Below are positions 35,040-46,733 of a DNA stretch of 64,000 nt, one piece after another. Every line of letters starts with the position of its first letter. Within the stretch, counting starts at the first letter, position 1. Both the position numbers and the translations under genes were made by a program. This DNA comes from Adiantum capillus-veneris (Eukaryota; Streptophyta; Polypodiopsida; Polypodiales; Pteridaceae): NCBI GenBank assembly GCA_014529385.2, contig CM043947.1, positions 101,663,811-101,727,810 on the forward strand. The letters run 5' to 3'. The notes under the pieces were generated by a model. The model had not been told where the DNA came from, made no database searches, and saw only the letters and a list, made by a program, of their open reading frames with translations.

Positions 35040-36240
35040 AAAGAGTTCAAAGCAAGGTTTTATGGATTCTCAATGGCATGCCAAAGTGATTGGGCAATTG
35101 TGAAGATCAAGAGCAGGCAAGGAGCAGTGGATATGTATGCTATGTGTGGTTTTTGAGACCAAAATGCTATGCTATGGTGATTGTTAGAGGGGCAAGGTCA
35201 AGGTGTGGGAAGTGTAAGAAAGAGAGTGCCCTAGAAGGACCTTTATGATCTACAAGTTGGTCTAGGTGGCTCCTCAAACAGAGCTACAAGATGAATGTTA
35301 TGTCAGTTTAAAGTTGAGGTGGTTTGCAAATCCCCAACAGTCAAGATAGGTGGAGACAAGTGGTCAAATCTGATGTGAATGGATAAACATGAAGTTCTTG
35401 TGCTATGGAGCATGCCAGTGCTTTGAGATTGTCAATCAAAGCTCAAACAAAGAAGATATAGCCAGTTGAAGTTTTCAGGGGGGCTAGTTATGGCCAGTTG
35501 AATTTTTCATGGTGGCCAATGGATTGCATAAATGAATCTCACAAAGCGTAGGAGCTGGTTGATCTTGAGGGGCCGTTTGATGAAGCATGGCTTGATGATG
35601 CTAGCATTGAGTGCAAAGAGGAGGTGGCCGTTTGATGAAGCATGGCTTGATGATGCTAGAATTGAGTGCAAAGAGGAGGTGGCCAAGACCATGGAGCCAA
35701 TGATTGAACCCATGCAGGAGGGATGCTCTATGGAAAATGAAGGAGATTCCAAGGATACGTCCAATACTTCTAAAGAGGTATGCAGTTTGTTGTTGAAAAG
35801 TATGCTTGTAAGTGCAACAATAAAATATGTTATCCGCTAGATACAAGGTTCCCTTGAGAGGAGCTCCACTTTACATGGTTGTGAGGGAGGGTCAGACGTG
35901 TTTGTTGGATTAGATGATGTGCTAGTAGAGAAAGATGTGTTGATGAGACAGAGTGATGCTCGAAGAGGTGCAAAGGTGCTATGTGCCTATTGTGTACATG
36001 GATGGCTACGTGCATGGGTGAAGAACATTTGGAGATTGATGCAGATGGATGGAAGAGAGAAAAGCTAGGTATTTGCTCCAAGAGGAGAGACAATGCAGGG
36101 GGTGGGGCCACCCACTTGAGGTTTGGCATGAAGTAAGACTAAGACTTTGTACATATTGTAGTTTTTTTAATTTTCTCATGGTGTTCTCTAGTTTTACAGT
36201 TTGTAGATGGGGTTGGGCAATGATAGTATAATCCGAAAAT
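35040..36240 (+). mobile_element. Rearranged + strand relative of elements A and C
   Basis: About 35260-35500 is homologous in inverted orientation to 31400-31690 of the element C LTR (shared features include agagctaca and cagttgaagtttt). About 35565-35850 encodes FDEAWLDDA and ECKEEV, matching the post-gag region. A 56-bp tandem duplication (gatgaagcatggcttgatga) lies at 35575-35690. At 36208-36223 GATGGGGTTGGGCAA plus TGA matches the family polypurine tract, followed by an altered LTR start. It is a deletion-scarred copy. Confidence 0.6.
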
Positions 36241-36415
36241 AGTTTCAGGAGAACCAGGGTTAAATTAAAGCACCCAAAGAATGAGAAAATTTTGGATGAC
36301 TTCTTAAACTTTAAAAGAAGCTACATGTTCAAGTTGAACTCACCCATAAATTAATAAATGAGCATTTAGAGATTTTGAATTCTCAAAGAGCACCCAAAAC
36401 TCACTCACGGGAAGA

Positions 36416-36556
36416 TTTTGGGACTACACCATGGGAATGTGGGCAATGCATGTAAAATTAGCTTTTTATCTCAAAAAATATTGATTTTTTGGGACTACAC
36501 CATGGGAATGTGGGCAATGCATGTAAAATTAGCTTTTTATCTCAAAAAATATTGAT
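36416..36556. repeat. 71-bp perfect tandem duplication
   Basis: The unit ttttgggactacaccatggg...atattgat occurs twice (36416-36486, 36487-36556) with no difference seen apart from the bases at the junction. This indicates a recent event. Confidence 0.93.
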
Positions 36557-36559
36557 AAA

Positions 36560-36880
36560 GAAAAAAAAATAGATAACTTGTAGAAGAAGCTTAGATAAGT
36601 GATAAGGAATTCGGTAACTTGTATAATTAAGGAGCTTAGCATCAAGTGATAAGAGAGTAGAAAACTTGTATACGGAGCTTAGATAAGTGATAAGAGAGCA
36701 GGTAACTTGTAAAAAGCCTTGATAAAGAGAAAAGGAAATGGAAACTTGTAGAAGAAGTTTTGATAAGAAAATAAGTGATAAGAAAAAAGGGATAAGTCAA
36801 AAGTACTTATCAAATCTCTTATCAAAAGTGCATAAAAGAAGGGATTCCTTTATCATTTTTTGATCTTGATCCAAGCTAGA
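36560..36880. repeat. Imperfect short repeats, GATAAGTGATAAG / AACTTGTA
   Basis: The motifs gataagtgataag and aacttgta alternate irregularly at least four times. This resembles the upstream region of a plant LTR, but no partner LTR is found. The following 36880-37000 has no gene. Confidence 0.6.
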
Positions 36881-36997
36881 GTGCAAGCTTGTAGAGAAAA
36901 TTTGAGAAAGCCATAGCCACACTCTTACACACAATACCTCCTCTCCAAGATTGAAAAACCTTCTAGACAAACATCTTGTGTAGAAATCACAGCCAAG

Positions 36998-37000
<3 letters not shown>

Positions 37001-37087
<87 letters not shown>
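37001..37087. repeat. Compound (CT)n(CA)n microsatellite
   Basis: A CT tract of about 29 bp passes directly into a CA tract of about 57 bp. Confidence 0.97.
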
Positions 37088-37088
<1 letters not shown>

Positions 37089-37705
37089 ACCTCTCCTCTC
37101 TCTTAGCCCTCAAGCCTAACATAGCTTGATCTCCTTCTTCATATTCCATTCTTCCATCCAGCTAGAGTTCTTCTTGGATAACCTAAGTTGTGGACATCAA
37201 TTTGAAGGCAAATAAGAAGAGGGTTTGCTATCTGATCAAGCTCCTTCAACAATCTTCTAAGCAAGGAGAAGTCTCTACCCTAACATACTAAAAGTAAAAA
37301 AATTCTTTTCATCTTCGTATTATTTCACACCATGAATTTGGTTTACCCGATTTCGTAATCAATTTATTTATTTATTTGTTCCTTTTAACTATAAATTTTA
37401 TTTTTCATTCTTAATTAACGATCTTGTTAACCCAATAAATGTGATGTACCTTCAAGTTTCTTTATTTCAAGTTCTTTAGATTACAAGGCTAATGTCTAGA
37501 GAGAGTAGAAAGCACATTCTTTATCCATAGGTGCCCGGAGATCATACTTATCTAAATAATATGCACGATGGATGGTGAAAGAATAATGGTAAGTACTCCC
37601 TAGTCACCCTGTAAAACCTCTTACTAGTTGATTTTTTATACATATGAGTTACTCTTTGTTTGCTTGTCTTAGTTTTTACTTACCTAAACTACTTAATGGA
37701 GATAA

Positions 37706-37775
37706 TTTTGATAAACTAAAAGCAGCTAGGCTTTGTAATCTTTTGATAAAGTAAAAGCAGCTAGGCTTTGTAATC
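37706..37775. repeat. 35-bp tandem duplication
   Basis: The unit ttttgataaactaaaagcag...gtaatc at 37706-37740 repeats at 37741-37775 with one change. Confidence 0.92.
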
Positions 37776-39082
37776 TTTTATTTATTTATTTTTAAGGTTT
37801 TTAAATTGTATTCAAGTCTAACGAAGGAAGGGGAACTTCCCTCTCTATAAAGTAAGCATGCAAGATTAGAAAAAGATTTATGCATTGAACTAGAGTCCTC
37901 CACATAAGGTTATACTCCTTCTCGTGTCCTTTTAAAAAACCCCAAATTTTTAATCCTCTCCTTCTTTCATGGTTTAATCCTCTCCACAAAAATAGAGGTA
38001 TGCCTAAATTCCATCTAAATAAAGAATTTATTAATTGTACACAATTCAATTGCACGGGCATTTTGCACTACACTAGCATGATCACTTATAGGGACTTTTC
38101 ATTCTAATCTTAGACCATCATTCATTGAGTGGCCATGCTCTATTATTACAAAATTTATCAAAGGAGGTTTTGGAACTACTATCCTAGGATTATAAGTTGG
38201 ATCACTCTAATTTTTTGCATTCACTTCTCATTATTTTCAATAGAAAAAGGTCATTGTCAAGAACATATGCATTGTTCATTTTAAGTTTGTCTACTTTCAA
38301 GTTTGTTTTGCAATTCGGGGGGGGGGGGGGGGGGGGGGGTGTAGATTCACAGAAGCGATAACCTACTAGAACATAAAACTCCGCTTCCATGGAGATACCC
38401 CATGCATGGCAAAAGATGCAAGAAAAAAATCGGGATGCAGTCAGAGTCGCGATTAACTTAGAAAATTACGTTGAGACAAAATCCTTAACTCCCAAGAAAC
38501 TCATTGTTTTTCTTAAGGTCTTGTTTGAATAGAAATAAATGAACTAGAAACTATGGGATTATAAGTCAATGAATCTAGTCTAGCTGTCAACTCGGATTAA
38601 AATCTTATTGAGATGTTTGATGAGGATAGCCCTAGCAAAACATAGAAGTTTTAAGTGTGAAATTTTGTATGGAATGATTGATGAAGAGGCCAGTATAGGT
38701 GTTTATGGAACGCAATTGGGGATGGCCTTTTATGGCTAGGACTAATAACTATTGGTTTATTTTCTAACTCCACTTCATTCAATGCTCTGGATTAGGATTG
38801 GATGGGAGTGAGTTTTGGCTGGGTGAAAAATGATGTCAATGTTAACAAGAAAAGGGAGGAAGATGTGATTAATCAAAAAAGTTTTTGGTAAAAAAGAACC
38901 TTGAAAAGACTAGGGATCTGAATGTTCTATCGTGCATATACACATCAGTCAGCGGACAGTTGTTGTGCTTCTCAGATTTCTTTTCTAAAAGGAGCATAAA
39001 ATATATAAAATTTTTAAAGCCTTTCCCAAACCAGATAAAGGGAGAAAATAAATTGAAACATGTGTAAATGTGCCACATCCAC
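37776..39082. other. AT-rich DNA without a recognisable gene; G-run
   Basis: It contains a 23-bp G homopolymer (38317-38339). No domain was recognised in any frame. The 3 bases before the CACTA end are CAC. Confidence 0.65.
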
Positions 39083-39360
39083 CACTACAAGAGGTTGTGT
39101 GCTCTTGTGACGCTGTTAGCGACGGAAATACACTAGGTTTTTATAACCCCCGGCGTCGCTAAAACCGTCGCTACGAGCGTCGCTACGAGAGCGTCGCTAT
39201 ATGCATCGCTATAGGCGTCGCTATATGCGTCGCTAAAAGCGTCGCTATATAGCGACGCTCATAGCGACGGTTATAGCGACGTTTACACAGAAGACTATAG
39301 CGACGCTCATAGCGACGCTACATAGCCATAAATAGCGACGCTTATAGCGACGCCCGAGAG
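39083..39360. repeat. CACTA terminal and subterminal repeat array
   Basis: After CACTACAAGAGG, the 9-mer GCGTCGCTA or its complement TAGCGACGC occurs about 15 times between 39110 and 39357, in both orientations and with small variants. In the En/Spm system such subterminal repeats bind TNPA and are needed for excision. Confidence 0.9.
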
Positions 39361-39719
39361 AATTTTTTTTTTGGTGGCAGGGCATTGAATGCCCTGCCAC
39401 CCATCAACCATATTGTACTTGATTCACTTTTTAAAAAAAGTGCAAGGGTAGATAATAGACCCAAAATAGTCACCCACAAGACGCATTGTTTGCAAAATTG
39501 ACAATTGTACACATCATAGGCAAAATGAATTGATTGGCAAATGTAATAATGACAATTGTACAACATCATAGGCATAAAGAATTGATTGGCAAAAGGAACT
39601 GCGGTGACAAATGTAATAATATACATGGTTCAAAAAGACGTATAAAATCCGTCTCATGATACATAAGCTATGAGAAACCCTAAACTAATGCTATCTAGCT
39701 ACGGCTAAACTGACGTCGT

Positions 39720-41029
39720 CTAGTCAGACGTCTCATCGCGTCCAAGCGGCGTATCTGTCGGATTCTGCAAAAAAAGACAATAAGACAGCTTTCAGTAAGT
39801 ATAAACATATAACGACATTTATAAAACAATACAAAAAATAAAAAAGAGTAAACCCTAATACTAACCATGCCGCCGCGAGAACTGAGAATGTCCATCAGGG
39901 CGTTTAAGCCCTTCCTGCCTGCGTACTCGCGCTCGTACGGTGTGGGATCACGTCCTGTCATCGACCACTGTCAAAACATACAAAGATTTCATTATGTTAG
40001 AATTAAAAAACTCATAAACCCTAAACTATCGAACATAAAGAGCAATGTCAAAACACTTACAAAATCGGCCTCAAATGATGCCCATCCACCGCTCCCCAAG
40101 TGGTGCGAGCTCCCTGCCTCTACTCGCGCTCTGGCTGCATCCTTTTGTTGCTTCCACTTGTCGGGATTCTCGCGCGCTGCTTTCTTCGCATTCTTCCAAT
40201 CTTCTTTGGCCAGCCAATCTGGCCTGTTCCACCCATTCTTGATTGCTTTTTGCACTTCGGAACGCTTGTGTTTGCAGTATTCCCGCATTCGAATCTTCAT
40301 CAGGTCTTCATTGAAGCGCTGATCCCATGTTGGAACGGGAAACTCATCATGAAGTATGCTGGTGACTCTGTTTTTTAAATCACTTGGTACTTCACTCCAT
40401 TTGTTTAGTATGTAGTGTCTAAACAGCTGAGAGCAAAGACCACGCATGCGCGAGATCACCTTTTTGCCGTCATCATCCATGATGATGCCGCCGCTGATGT
40501 CGACGGAGTAAGGCAAGCCCTCTGGCCGGTGACGCGTGAACCTGGGTGTCCCGGCAGGGGTCTCTAGTGGCGTGTCGATGGGGGTACGGACGTCAGGTGT
40601 CTCCACCGGTGTCTGGGCCCCGAAGCGAGGAGTGTCGAGTGGGGTGGCTCCTGGCGGAGTAGGTAGAGGTGTGTAGCTTCTAGGAACAGTCAGCCGTGCA
40701 AAACCTGGCGTAGATGGTAATGCTGTGGCTGGTGTGGGGGCGGGCAAAGAAGGGGAGGGTAAAGAGCCTCGTCGAACACGAGGCGGTGTGGAGGCATCGG
40801 TGGCGGAATCCCCACAACAACCGCCACCGCCACCACTAGAGCGCCGGTGTCTAGACGAGTGTGAAGCTCATCTCGTCGATGCCGAAGCTTCGGAGCGCGC
40901 CGAATGCTCCGAAAGAGAGGGAGATGCGGATGGAGTAGGAACGCGCGATGATGCGCCAGAGCGATGACGCTCCACGTACCACTGTCTCTGCTGCGGTGAC
41001 AAAGAAGAAAGAAACTCCTCATCATCCAT
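39720..41029 (-). pseudogene. TNPA-like CACTA gene (plant Transposase_24 type)
   Basis: Exon 1 runs from the ATG near 41029 (MDDEEFLSSLSPQQRQWYVE, after an acceptor ATGCAG) to about 40065. It has a Pro/Thr-rich repeat part (TPVETPDVRTPIDTPLETP) then a conserved domain (RMRGLCSQLFRHYILNKWSE, WKNAKKAARENPDKWKQQ). A GTAAGT donor follows at about 40064. Exon 2 near 39972-39869 encodes GRDPTPYEREYAGRKGLNAL, and exon 3 near 39767 encodes NPTDTPLGRDETSD and a stop. One in-frame TGA near 40868 interrupts exon 1; otherwise the frame is open. The product would bind the subterminal repeats. Confidence 0.8.
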
Positions 41030-41300
41030 ACCTGCATTAAACACACGAATATTTAAACTTAAATTGAATGAATAGAGTAGACAATGACACAAAGACCATT
41101 AAATACAATGACGTAATGACGCATATAAATACAATGACGCAATGAATTGAGTGATAGAAGAGGCAAGTCGAAAACTCAGAATTTTCAATCAAAAGATGTG
41201 AGCGCGAGTAGAAAAGAGCGTTATACACCATGGAAGGTACTTAGAGAGCCAGAGCTTTTACAACACGGAGCAAAATTGTTCAAATACAATATTTGTGGCT

Positions 41301-44300
41301 TTAAGAGATCTCTCTCTCATCCTCGCATAACTCAGCATAACTTCCTATATCTATATAGAGCTCTCCGTTTAAACACATATCCTCTGTTTCATTTTGTAGC
41401 TCCTCTGCATGCACCCCATATAGAGTAGTAGCATCTTGATGCTCGTCTGGCACCACCGTAGCGGCTTCTGATTGAGCATCTTCTCTGATCTCCTCCATTG
41501 ATGTCGTTGTGATTGGCACATGGTAGCCTTCATACGTCCTTGCACTACGAGGGGCTACCTCTATGACGTACCACCAGTTTGATGTAGACTTTGTAGGATG
41601 AAATATTACCTGCCAGAGCCACATAACTTACATGAGAGCTTTCAAGCACATAACTTGTAAAAGGGGGATGTTAACTATTTACATACTTACTTGTTCACAA
41701 TGCTCGGGTAGTACGAAAGTGTCTCTTAGGTCAGTCCATTTCTTAGTAGAATCCACCTCAAGAAAACCAGACTCTCCTCTACGCACAGTAGCGTTGCGAC
41801 CCTCCATGATTATCTTGAACCATTGCACGTCGAACAAGTCGACAAAAAATCCTCTGTAATCGATCCTCAAAATCTCTTGCAGCGTGCCGAAGTACGTGAG
41901 TTCCGCCACCACAGGATCTGCATCAGAGTAACGTCGTCGACTAGACTATTCAAATTTTGCCATGATTCCACAATCTTGAGTAAAACGCTTTTTGTCGATT
42001 CGTTCCACCCTAAAATGTCGACCTTTACACCATGCTTCTGTGTATGACTTATACTACAACGAACAAAGATTATGAGTGGCCGTTCAAACGTTTATAAATA
42101 AAGTCACTTGCTAGTCGTACATTGCAAACTTACCTTGGTCGCGCAACCCCGAGAGTACTCCCACTCTTCTTCAGTCACTTCGTCACCGCATTGTTGTGCG
42201 CTTTTCAATTGGTTGTGCAACCATCTTAAGCTCATGAAGGTTGGTAGGCTCTCCAGAACCGCTGGATAGTGCATCGGTGGTCGTCTTCCCCGTCTCCACT
42301 CGATTCGTGCCCTTTGTCGCTCTTGCTTTGCATCCTCATATTGTGAAATCCACTTTTGCATCACTGGATTGTGAAGCATGCAAAATCAGTTGATTTTAGC
42401 CTCTAGATCTTCCGTCATCTTCTTCTCAACACCGAGATTGCACATGACAATCCCAGATATGCGCTCATCATCTATGGTTCGCCATAGCGTGTCCCGGGAT
42501 TTATCAAATCCGTCTAGCCACTCTCCAATGTACACTAGGGACTCTGATACCAACCAACCTTCTGCCATGCTACCCTCCGGACGTGCCTTTTGACGCACAT
42601 ATCCCTTAAGCGTTTTCATGAAATGCTCTAAGAAGAACATCCATCTGGAATGAACTGTGCCAGCTATTTCCACCTCATCAACTATGTGAACAAGAAGATG
42701 CACCTGAATGGTTAGCATTGTAGTAGGAAAATGTTTCTCAAACATGCACACAAGCTCCGCAGCATTTAGTTTGGCGAATGGTATGGAGTCTACGTTGATC
42801 TCCTTTTGTGAAATCCATTGCACCAGCTTTGCAAGTTTGTAGATTGTGTTACGGATGTCGAGAGACAAACATCCCTCAATGGCAACCGGTAAAATAAACT
42901 GTAAAGTATGTGCATCAATGATATTAAAGTCCACATTTTATGCAATGATATTAAAGTCCACTATGAACGTACCTGACACATTTTATGCCAATCGTGTGAC
43001 TTCAAACCGGTAAGCTTTCCTTCTTTAGTAAAACACGTTCGGAGCGAGTGCATTACGCCAGTGGGGGTCCGCAAAGATCGAATGGTCTCTTTTACTTTGC
43101 GTTCTTGGGCTCCTGTGAAAATCCATGGTGCTTTAGGGAGTTTTATCGATCCATCAGACACTGTTTGCGGCCAATATTGCTCCATACGATCCACATTTCT
43201 AAGGTCAACTCTGGCTCCCAGAGTATCTTTCTTGCCGGTCAGATGGTCCCATAGTAGATTACCCACATTCTTGAATATGTGCATTGGATCGAGCAAGTGA
43301 TTGATCATGAGTCGGGGCCAGTATGGTAACTCGTGCCATAGAGATAGTCTCTTCATCCCTGGAGGCAATCCGTCATCGCACATCTCCTTCTGCTCTAACC
43401 ATGCTTGTGCAGACATCCTTGGTGGCTCTCTTCCCAAAAAGCCGTCGCGTAACACATGATTCTCTGGAAGATACGCTTGATGACCTTCGTAGATTTGCTT
43501 CTTCAGTGAGGGTGCCCTACGTGCATTCAGTCTAGGTCCACATGTGACACATGCTCTGTATCCGCTTGTTTGAAGCCCTGCATGTATACACATGATAATA
43601 GATCAACTATGGGAAAAAACAAGATTTACAGTGTCTGAGTGAGGAGTTTCAATAGATCACCTGAGCATTCTGTTAGCCCGGGATAGTCATGCATGGTCCA
43701 CATTAGAATGCCTCTGATCAAAGCATTCCGTCGTCCTGTGTGTCGGCTCATATCCACCACCTCTATGCCAATCCACAATTGTTGTAGCTCTTCCAATAGT
43801 GGACGAAGATACACATCCATATTCCCCACTTTATATCGCCCTGGCACAATCAAGCTTAGCCATAGGTGCCCCTTCTTCGTAGTCAACCACGGGGGAATGT
43901 TGTAGTTGACGATGACAACGGGCCATACACTGTAAGACGTTGATCTTTGACCAAATGGATTTACGCCATCCATAGCCAGGCCTAAGCGCAAATTTCGAGC
44001 TTCCCTGGCAAAATCCGACCATGTTCCATCTATATGTTTCCACGCTACGCAATCTGCAGGAATTCGTAGCACACCATCCGAAGATTTATTCTCCTCATGC
44101 CATGATGCTAGGGCGGCCATGGACTTACATTCGAAGAAATGCTTGATGCGAGGAAGCAGAGGGAAATGTCGCAAAACCTTTTGTGGAGTTTTTGTCCCGT
44201 GGAGATCTACTCGATATCTTTCGGAATCACATTTCGGACACTTCTCCATGTCTATGTATTCCCCTCTGAAAAGAATGCAGTCATTAGGACAAGCGTGGAT

Positions 44301-45029
44301 AGAATTGTAATCCATCCCCAAGTTTCGCAAAATCTTTCTTGCTTCATCTCGGGAATCTGGCATCACATTGTCAGCTGGTAGTATGTGCTCTTTCAGCAAT
44401 CTACACAACATAAAAATATGATACATTCGTGTAAAAATCTATCAGATCATTATACATTTAGAGTTTTATTAAAGTAAACTAATTGTAATAGATCACCTGA
44501 AAAGCGCTGTGACGCTAGTGTCACTCCATCCAAACTTTGCCTGCATGTTGAGAAGAACCAGGAGTGCTTTCAATCTAGACATACGTGCTCCATTATACAA
44601 TGGCGTATCGGCTTCACTTTTCATATCATCATAGATAAGCCTTTCTGAATCCATGATCGTCTGGATCATTTCATCAATCTCGGGCTCAAACATTGCCTCG
44701 TTGGGAATGTGCTCTGCATGATCATCCCCCGAGCTGTCAGAGGCTACATCTTGTGGCCTCACATATGCTGCTTGACCAAAGCGCCTGCGAACACGTCTAT
44801 TGGGTTGCAAGATTGCTGCTTGTTGGCCAGCGTCAGAGTCCGACGAGTTATAATTGGCAACAACTCGATCTATAATAGATGGATCGAACTCGCCAAATTC
44901 GCGAACGTGCTGCAAAGAAACACGTCTTGTCCGTCGCACAGCATGCTTGCATTGATTACAAGGACATAAGACCCTCGTTGAGAGATAGGTGTTTCGGTTG
45001 GACTGTCCCACATCCTCGTCGCTACTCAT
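41301..45029 (-). pseudogene. TNPD-like CACTA transposase, about six exons
   Basis: Exon 1 (45029-44493) encodes an N-terminal transposase-associated region (VLCPCNQCKHAVRR) and RLKALLVLLNMQAKFGWSD. Exon 2 (about 44410-43665) holds the TNP2 core (HACPNDCILFRGEYIDMEKC, STSYSVWPVVIVNYNIPPW, MWTMHDYPGLTECSG). Exon 3 (about 43580-42970) encodes GYRACVTCGP, WHELPYWPRLMINHLLDPMH. Exon 4 (about 42895-42105) holds a DUF4218-like part (FILPVAIEGCLSLDIRNTI). Exon 5 (about 42045-41690) holds a DUF4216-like part (YFGTLQEILRIDYRGFFVDL). Exon 6 (41624-41301) is the C-terminus. GT-AG splice sites are visible at the junctions. In-frame stops near 42386 and 41947 make it non-functional as it stands. Confidence 0.88.
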
Positions 45030-45091
45030 AATGAGGATAAAAAACTTATAACCTGGACAACAAATTTAATATTCTATTGGCATTCTTCATC

Positions 45092-45094
<3 letters not shown>

Positions 45095-45147
<53 letters not shown>
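45095..45147. repeat. (CT)n microsatellite
   Basis: About 53 bp of pure CT just upstream of the TNPD-like gene. The following 45148-45440 shows no gene. Confidence 0.97.
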
Positions 45148-45149
<2 letters not shown>

Positions 45150-45444
45150 ACCTCACATTCTCTAGTCATGTCCAATCCCCGCACACCTCGGTCTAGAGGT
45201 GCACGGAGATCAGAACCACCGGGTTATAATCTCGTCTTTATTGGTCAATACCTATATTTGTGGGTACAAGAAATCTACACACCCACGTCTACATGATACT
45301 GCATGTAGTGGACAAAATTCCTTTGCCTCTTCTCTAGCTGTAGCACTTCACAGCATCTTAACATCTTTTCACAGTAGATCTTTTCACTGTTCGTCTAACT
45401 CTAAACCCTTAACCGTAAGTAATTCTTGCGTGGACTCGATCTAA

Positions 45445-46290
45445 CGTAAATAAGCGTAAATCTAAATAAACGTAAATCTAACTAAAAATAAACCTAAATC
45501 TAATTTAACGTAAGTCTACATCTAACCTAATCTTTAACGTCTTTTGGGATAGTTTCCTACGACGTTAAAACTCTCTTCTTCTTGTGTGTGTGTGTGTGTG
45601 TATGTGTGTGGGTAAACCTAAATAAACCTAAGTCTAATCTAATATAACATAAATCTAAATCTAACGTAAATTATGTTATATTAAAAACAAAGAACTAAAC
45701 TAACAGGGATTATAAGAACCTTAAAACGGATTAAACACATAATTTTTCACATAACTCGGCAAGAGTTGGCATTCTCATCACTAAAGATGTGAGAGTTAAC
45801 TTCCAGCGGTGACGCTGCCTCATCTCCATCCACATCTGACGACAGCAATTGGCCCTTTAGACCGTTCTTGCTCTTGTGACTAACTTTGAAGTTGCTGTTG
45901 AATGACTAGAGGTTGTCTAGATGGTCATTGTGTCGGGGATGTAGTGACTCTTGCCGCCCTGAAGATCCACCTTCTTCCCTATCTTCTGAAGACATTTCAC
46001 CAGTACTTTTGGATCGACGGAGCCCACCATGAGTGAAGGCAGCAATACCCTATATTCCATTGAGGGCTTTCTTCACCCGCTTCATGCAGGCATCGCAGTC
46101 TATGGAGACCTAAATCTAATCTAATATAACGTAAATCTAAATCTAGCGTAAATAAACGTAAATCTAGTTAAAAATAAACCTAAATCTAATTTAATGTAAG
46201 TCTACATATAACCTAATCTTTAACGTCTTTTAAGATAGTTTCCTACGACGTTATAACTCTCTTCTTCTTGTGTGTGTGCGCGTGTGTGGA
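45445..46290. repeat. Pair of AT-rich direct repeats flanking the HMA fragment
   Basis: Two blocks rich in CGTAAATCTAA and CCTAAATCTAA (about 45445-45675 and 46108-46290) share long strings, for example taacctaatctttaacgtct and tttcctacgacgtta, each ending in a (TG)n run. The right block ends in TTTAG directly before the HMA exon on the minus strand, so it could be an intron. The left block is then a duplicate of it. A third partial copy (ttacgacgttaaatt) lies near 46446. Confidence 0.82.
45760..46107 (-). pseudogene. HMA (heavy-metal-associated) domain gene fragment
   Basis: On the minus strand, after a TTTAG acceptor at 46108, the exon reads VSIDCDACMKRVKKALNGI, matching the HMA metal-binding loop. 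The usual form is M-x-C-x-x-C; here D-C-D-A-C keeps both cysteines. A frame shift then leads to VGSVDPKVLVKCLQKIGKK, the C-terminal half of the HMA fold as in plant HIPP/ATX1-like proteins. Homology-like coding continues in a shifted frame (FNSNFKVSHKSKNGLKGQ, DVDGDEAASPLEVNSH). Such proteins bind copper or other metals. Frame breaks and the missing first exon and 3' end mark it as a captured or decayed fragment beside the CACTA genes. Confidence 0.78.
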
Positions 46291-46464
46291 TGTGTGTGCC
46301 AATAAAAAGAGATAAATGGTATAACCTTTCTATCACCCATGCCAAGTATGATAGATTGATTATGCCATTTCCCTCTTGAATAATAGGTCTTGAGTTCAAC
46401 TCCTCGTCGGCTAGATCTTTAGGTCTTTTAATTTTAATTAGTTTCTTACGACGTTAAATTAGTT

Positions 46465-46693
46465 TCTCTCTCTTTCTCTCTCAATGTGTGTGCGTTTTTT
46501 TGGATCGTATGCATGTTTTCTCTCTCTTTTCCTCTCTCAATGTGTGCGTTTTTTGTTTATGCATATTCTCTCTCTCTTTTCCTCTCTCAATGCGTGCGTT
46601 TTTTGTTTATGCATGCTCTCTCTCTCTTTCTCTCTCTCAATGTGTGTGTGCATTCTTTGTTTATGTATGTGTGTGTGCGTTTTTGTTTTTGTT

Positions 46694-46731
<38 letters not shown>
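46465..46731. repeat. Minisatellite of CT-run plus AATGTGTGCG...TTTATGCAT units
   Basis: About five units of 46-57 bp, each a CT run, CAATGTGTGCG and TTTTTTGTTTATGCAT with variation. It ends in a pure CT tract (46697-46730) immediately before the right inverted arm at 46732, whose first bases (ATGCAAG) resemble the unit. Confidence 0.85.

Positions 46732-46733
<2 letters not shown>

Larger units (their letters stand above)
39083..45090 (-). mobile_element. CACTA (En/Spm) DNA transposon, right end not found
   Basis: The left terminus is CACTACAAGAGG at 39083, the classic CACTA start, followed by a dense subterminal repeat array. Two multi-exon genes follow, both on the minus strand: a TNPA-like gene (39720-41029) and a TNPD-like transposase (41301-45029). 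The opposite terminus (TCTTGTAGTG-type with matching subterminal repeats) is not visible before the inverted-repeat arm at 46732. The element is therefore truncated or rearranged on that side, and the right boundary given is nominal. Confidence 0.88.

Noticed and set aside
36560-36880. CRISPR-like regularly spaced repeats
   Set aside because: Repeats are short, imperfect and irregularly spaced in an evidently eukaryotic, TE-filled sequence.
45295-45315. Possible right terminus of the CACTA element (ATGTAGTG)
   Set aside because: Only TGTAGTG matches, there is no subterminal array next to it and the flanking 3 bp do not repeat the CAC at the other end. A similar chance match lies near 45950.
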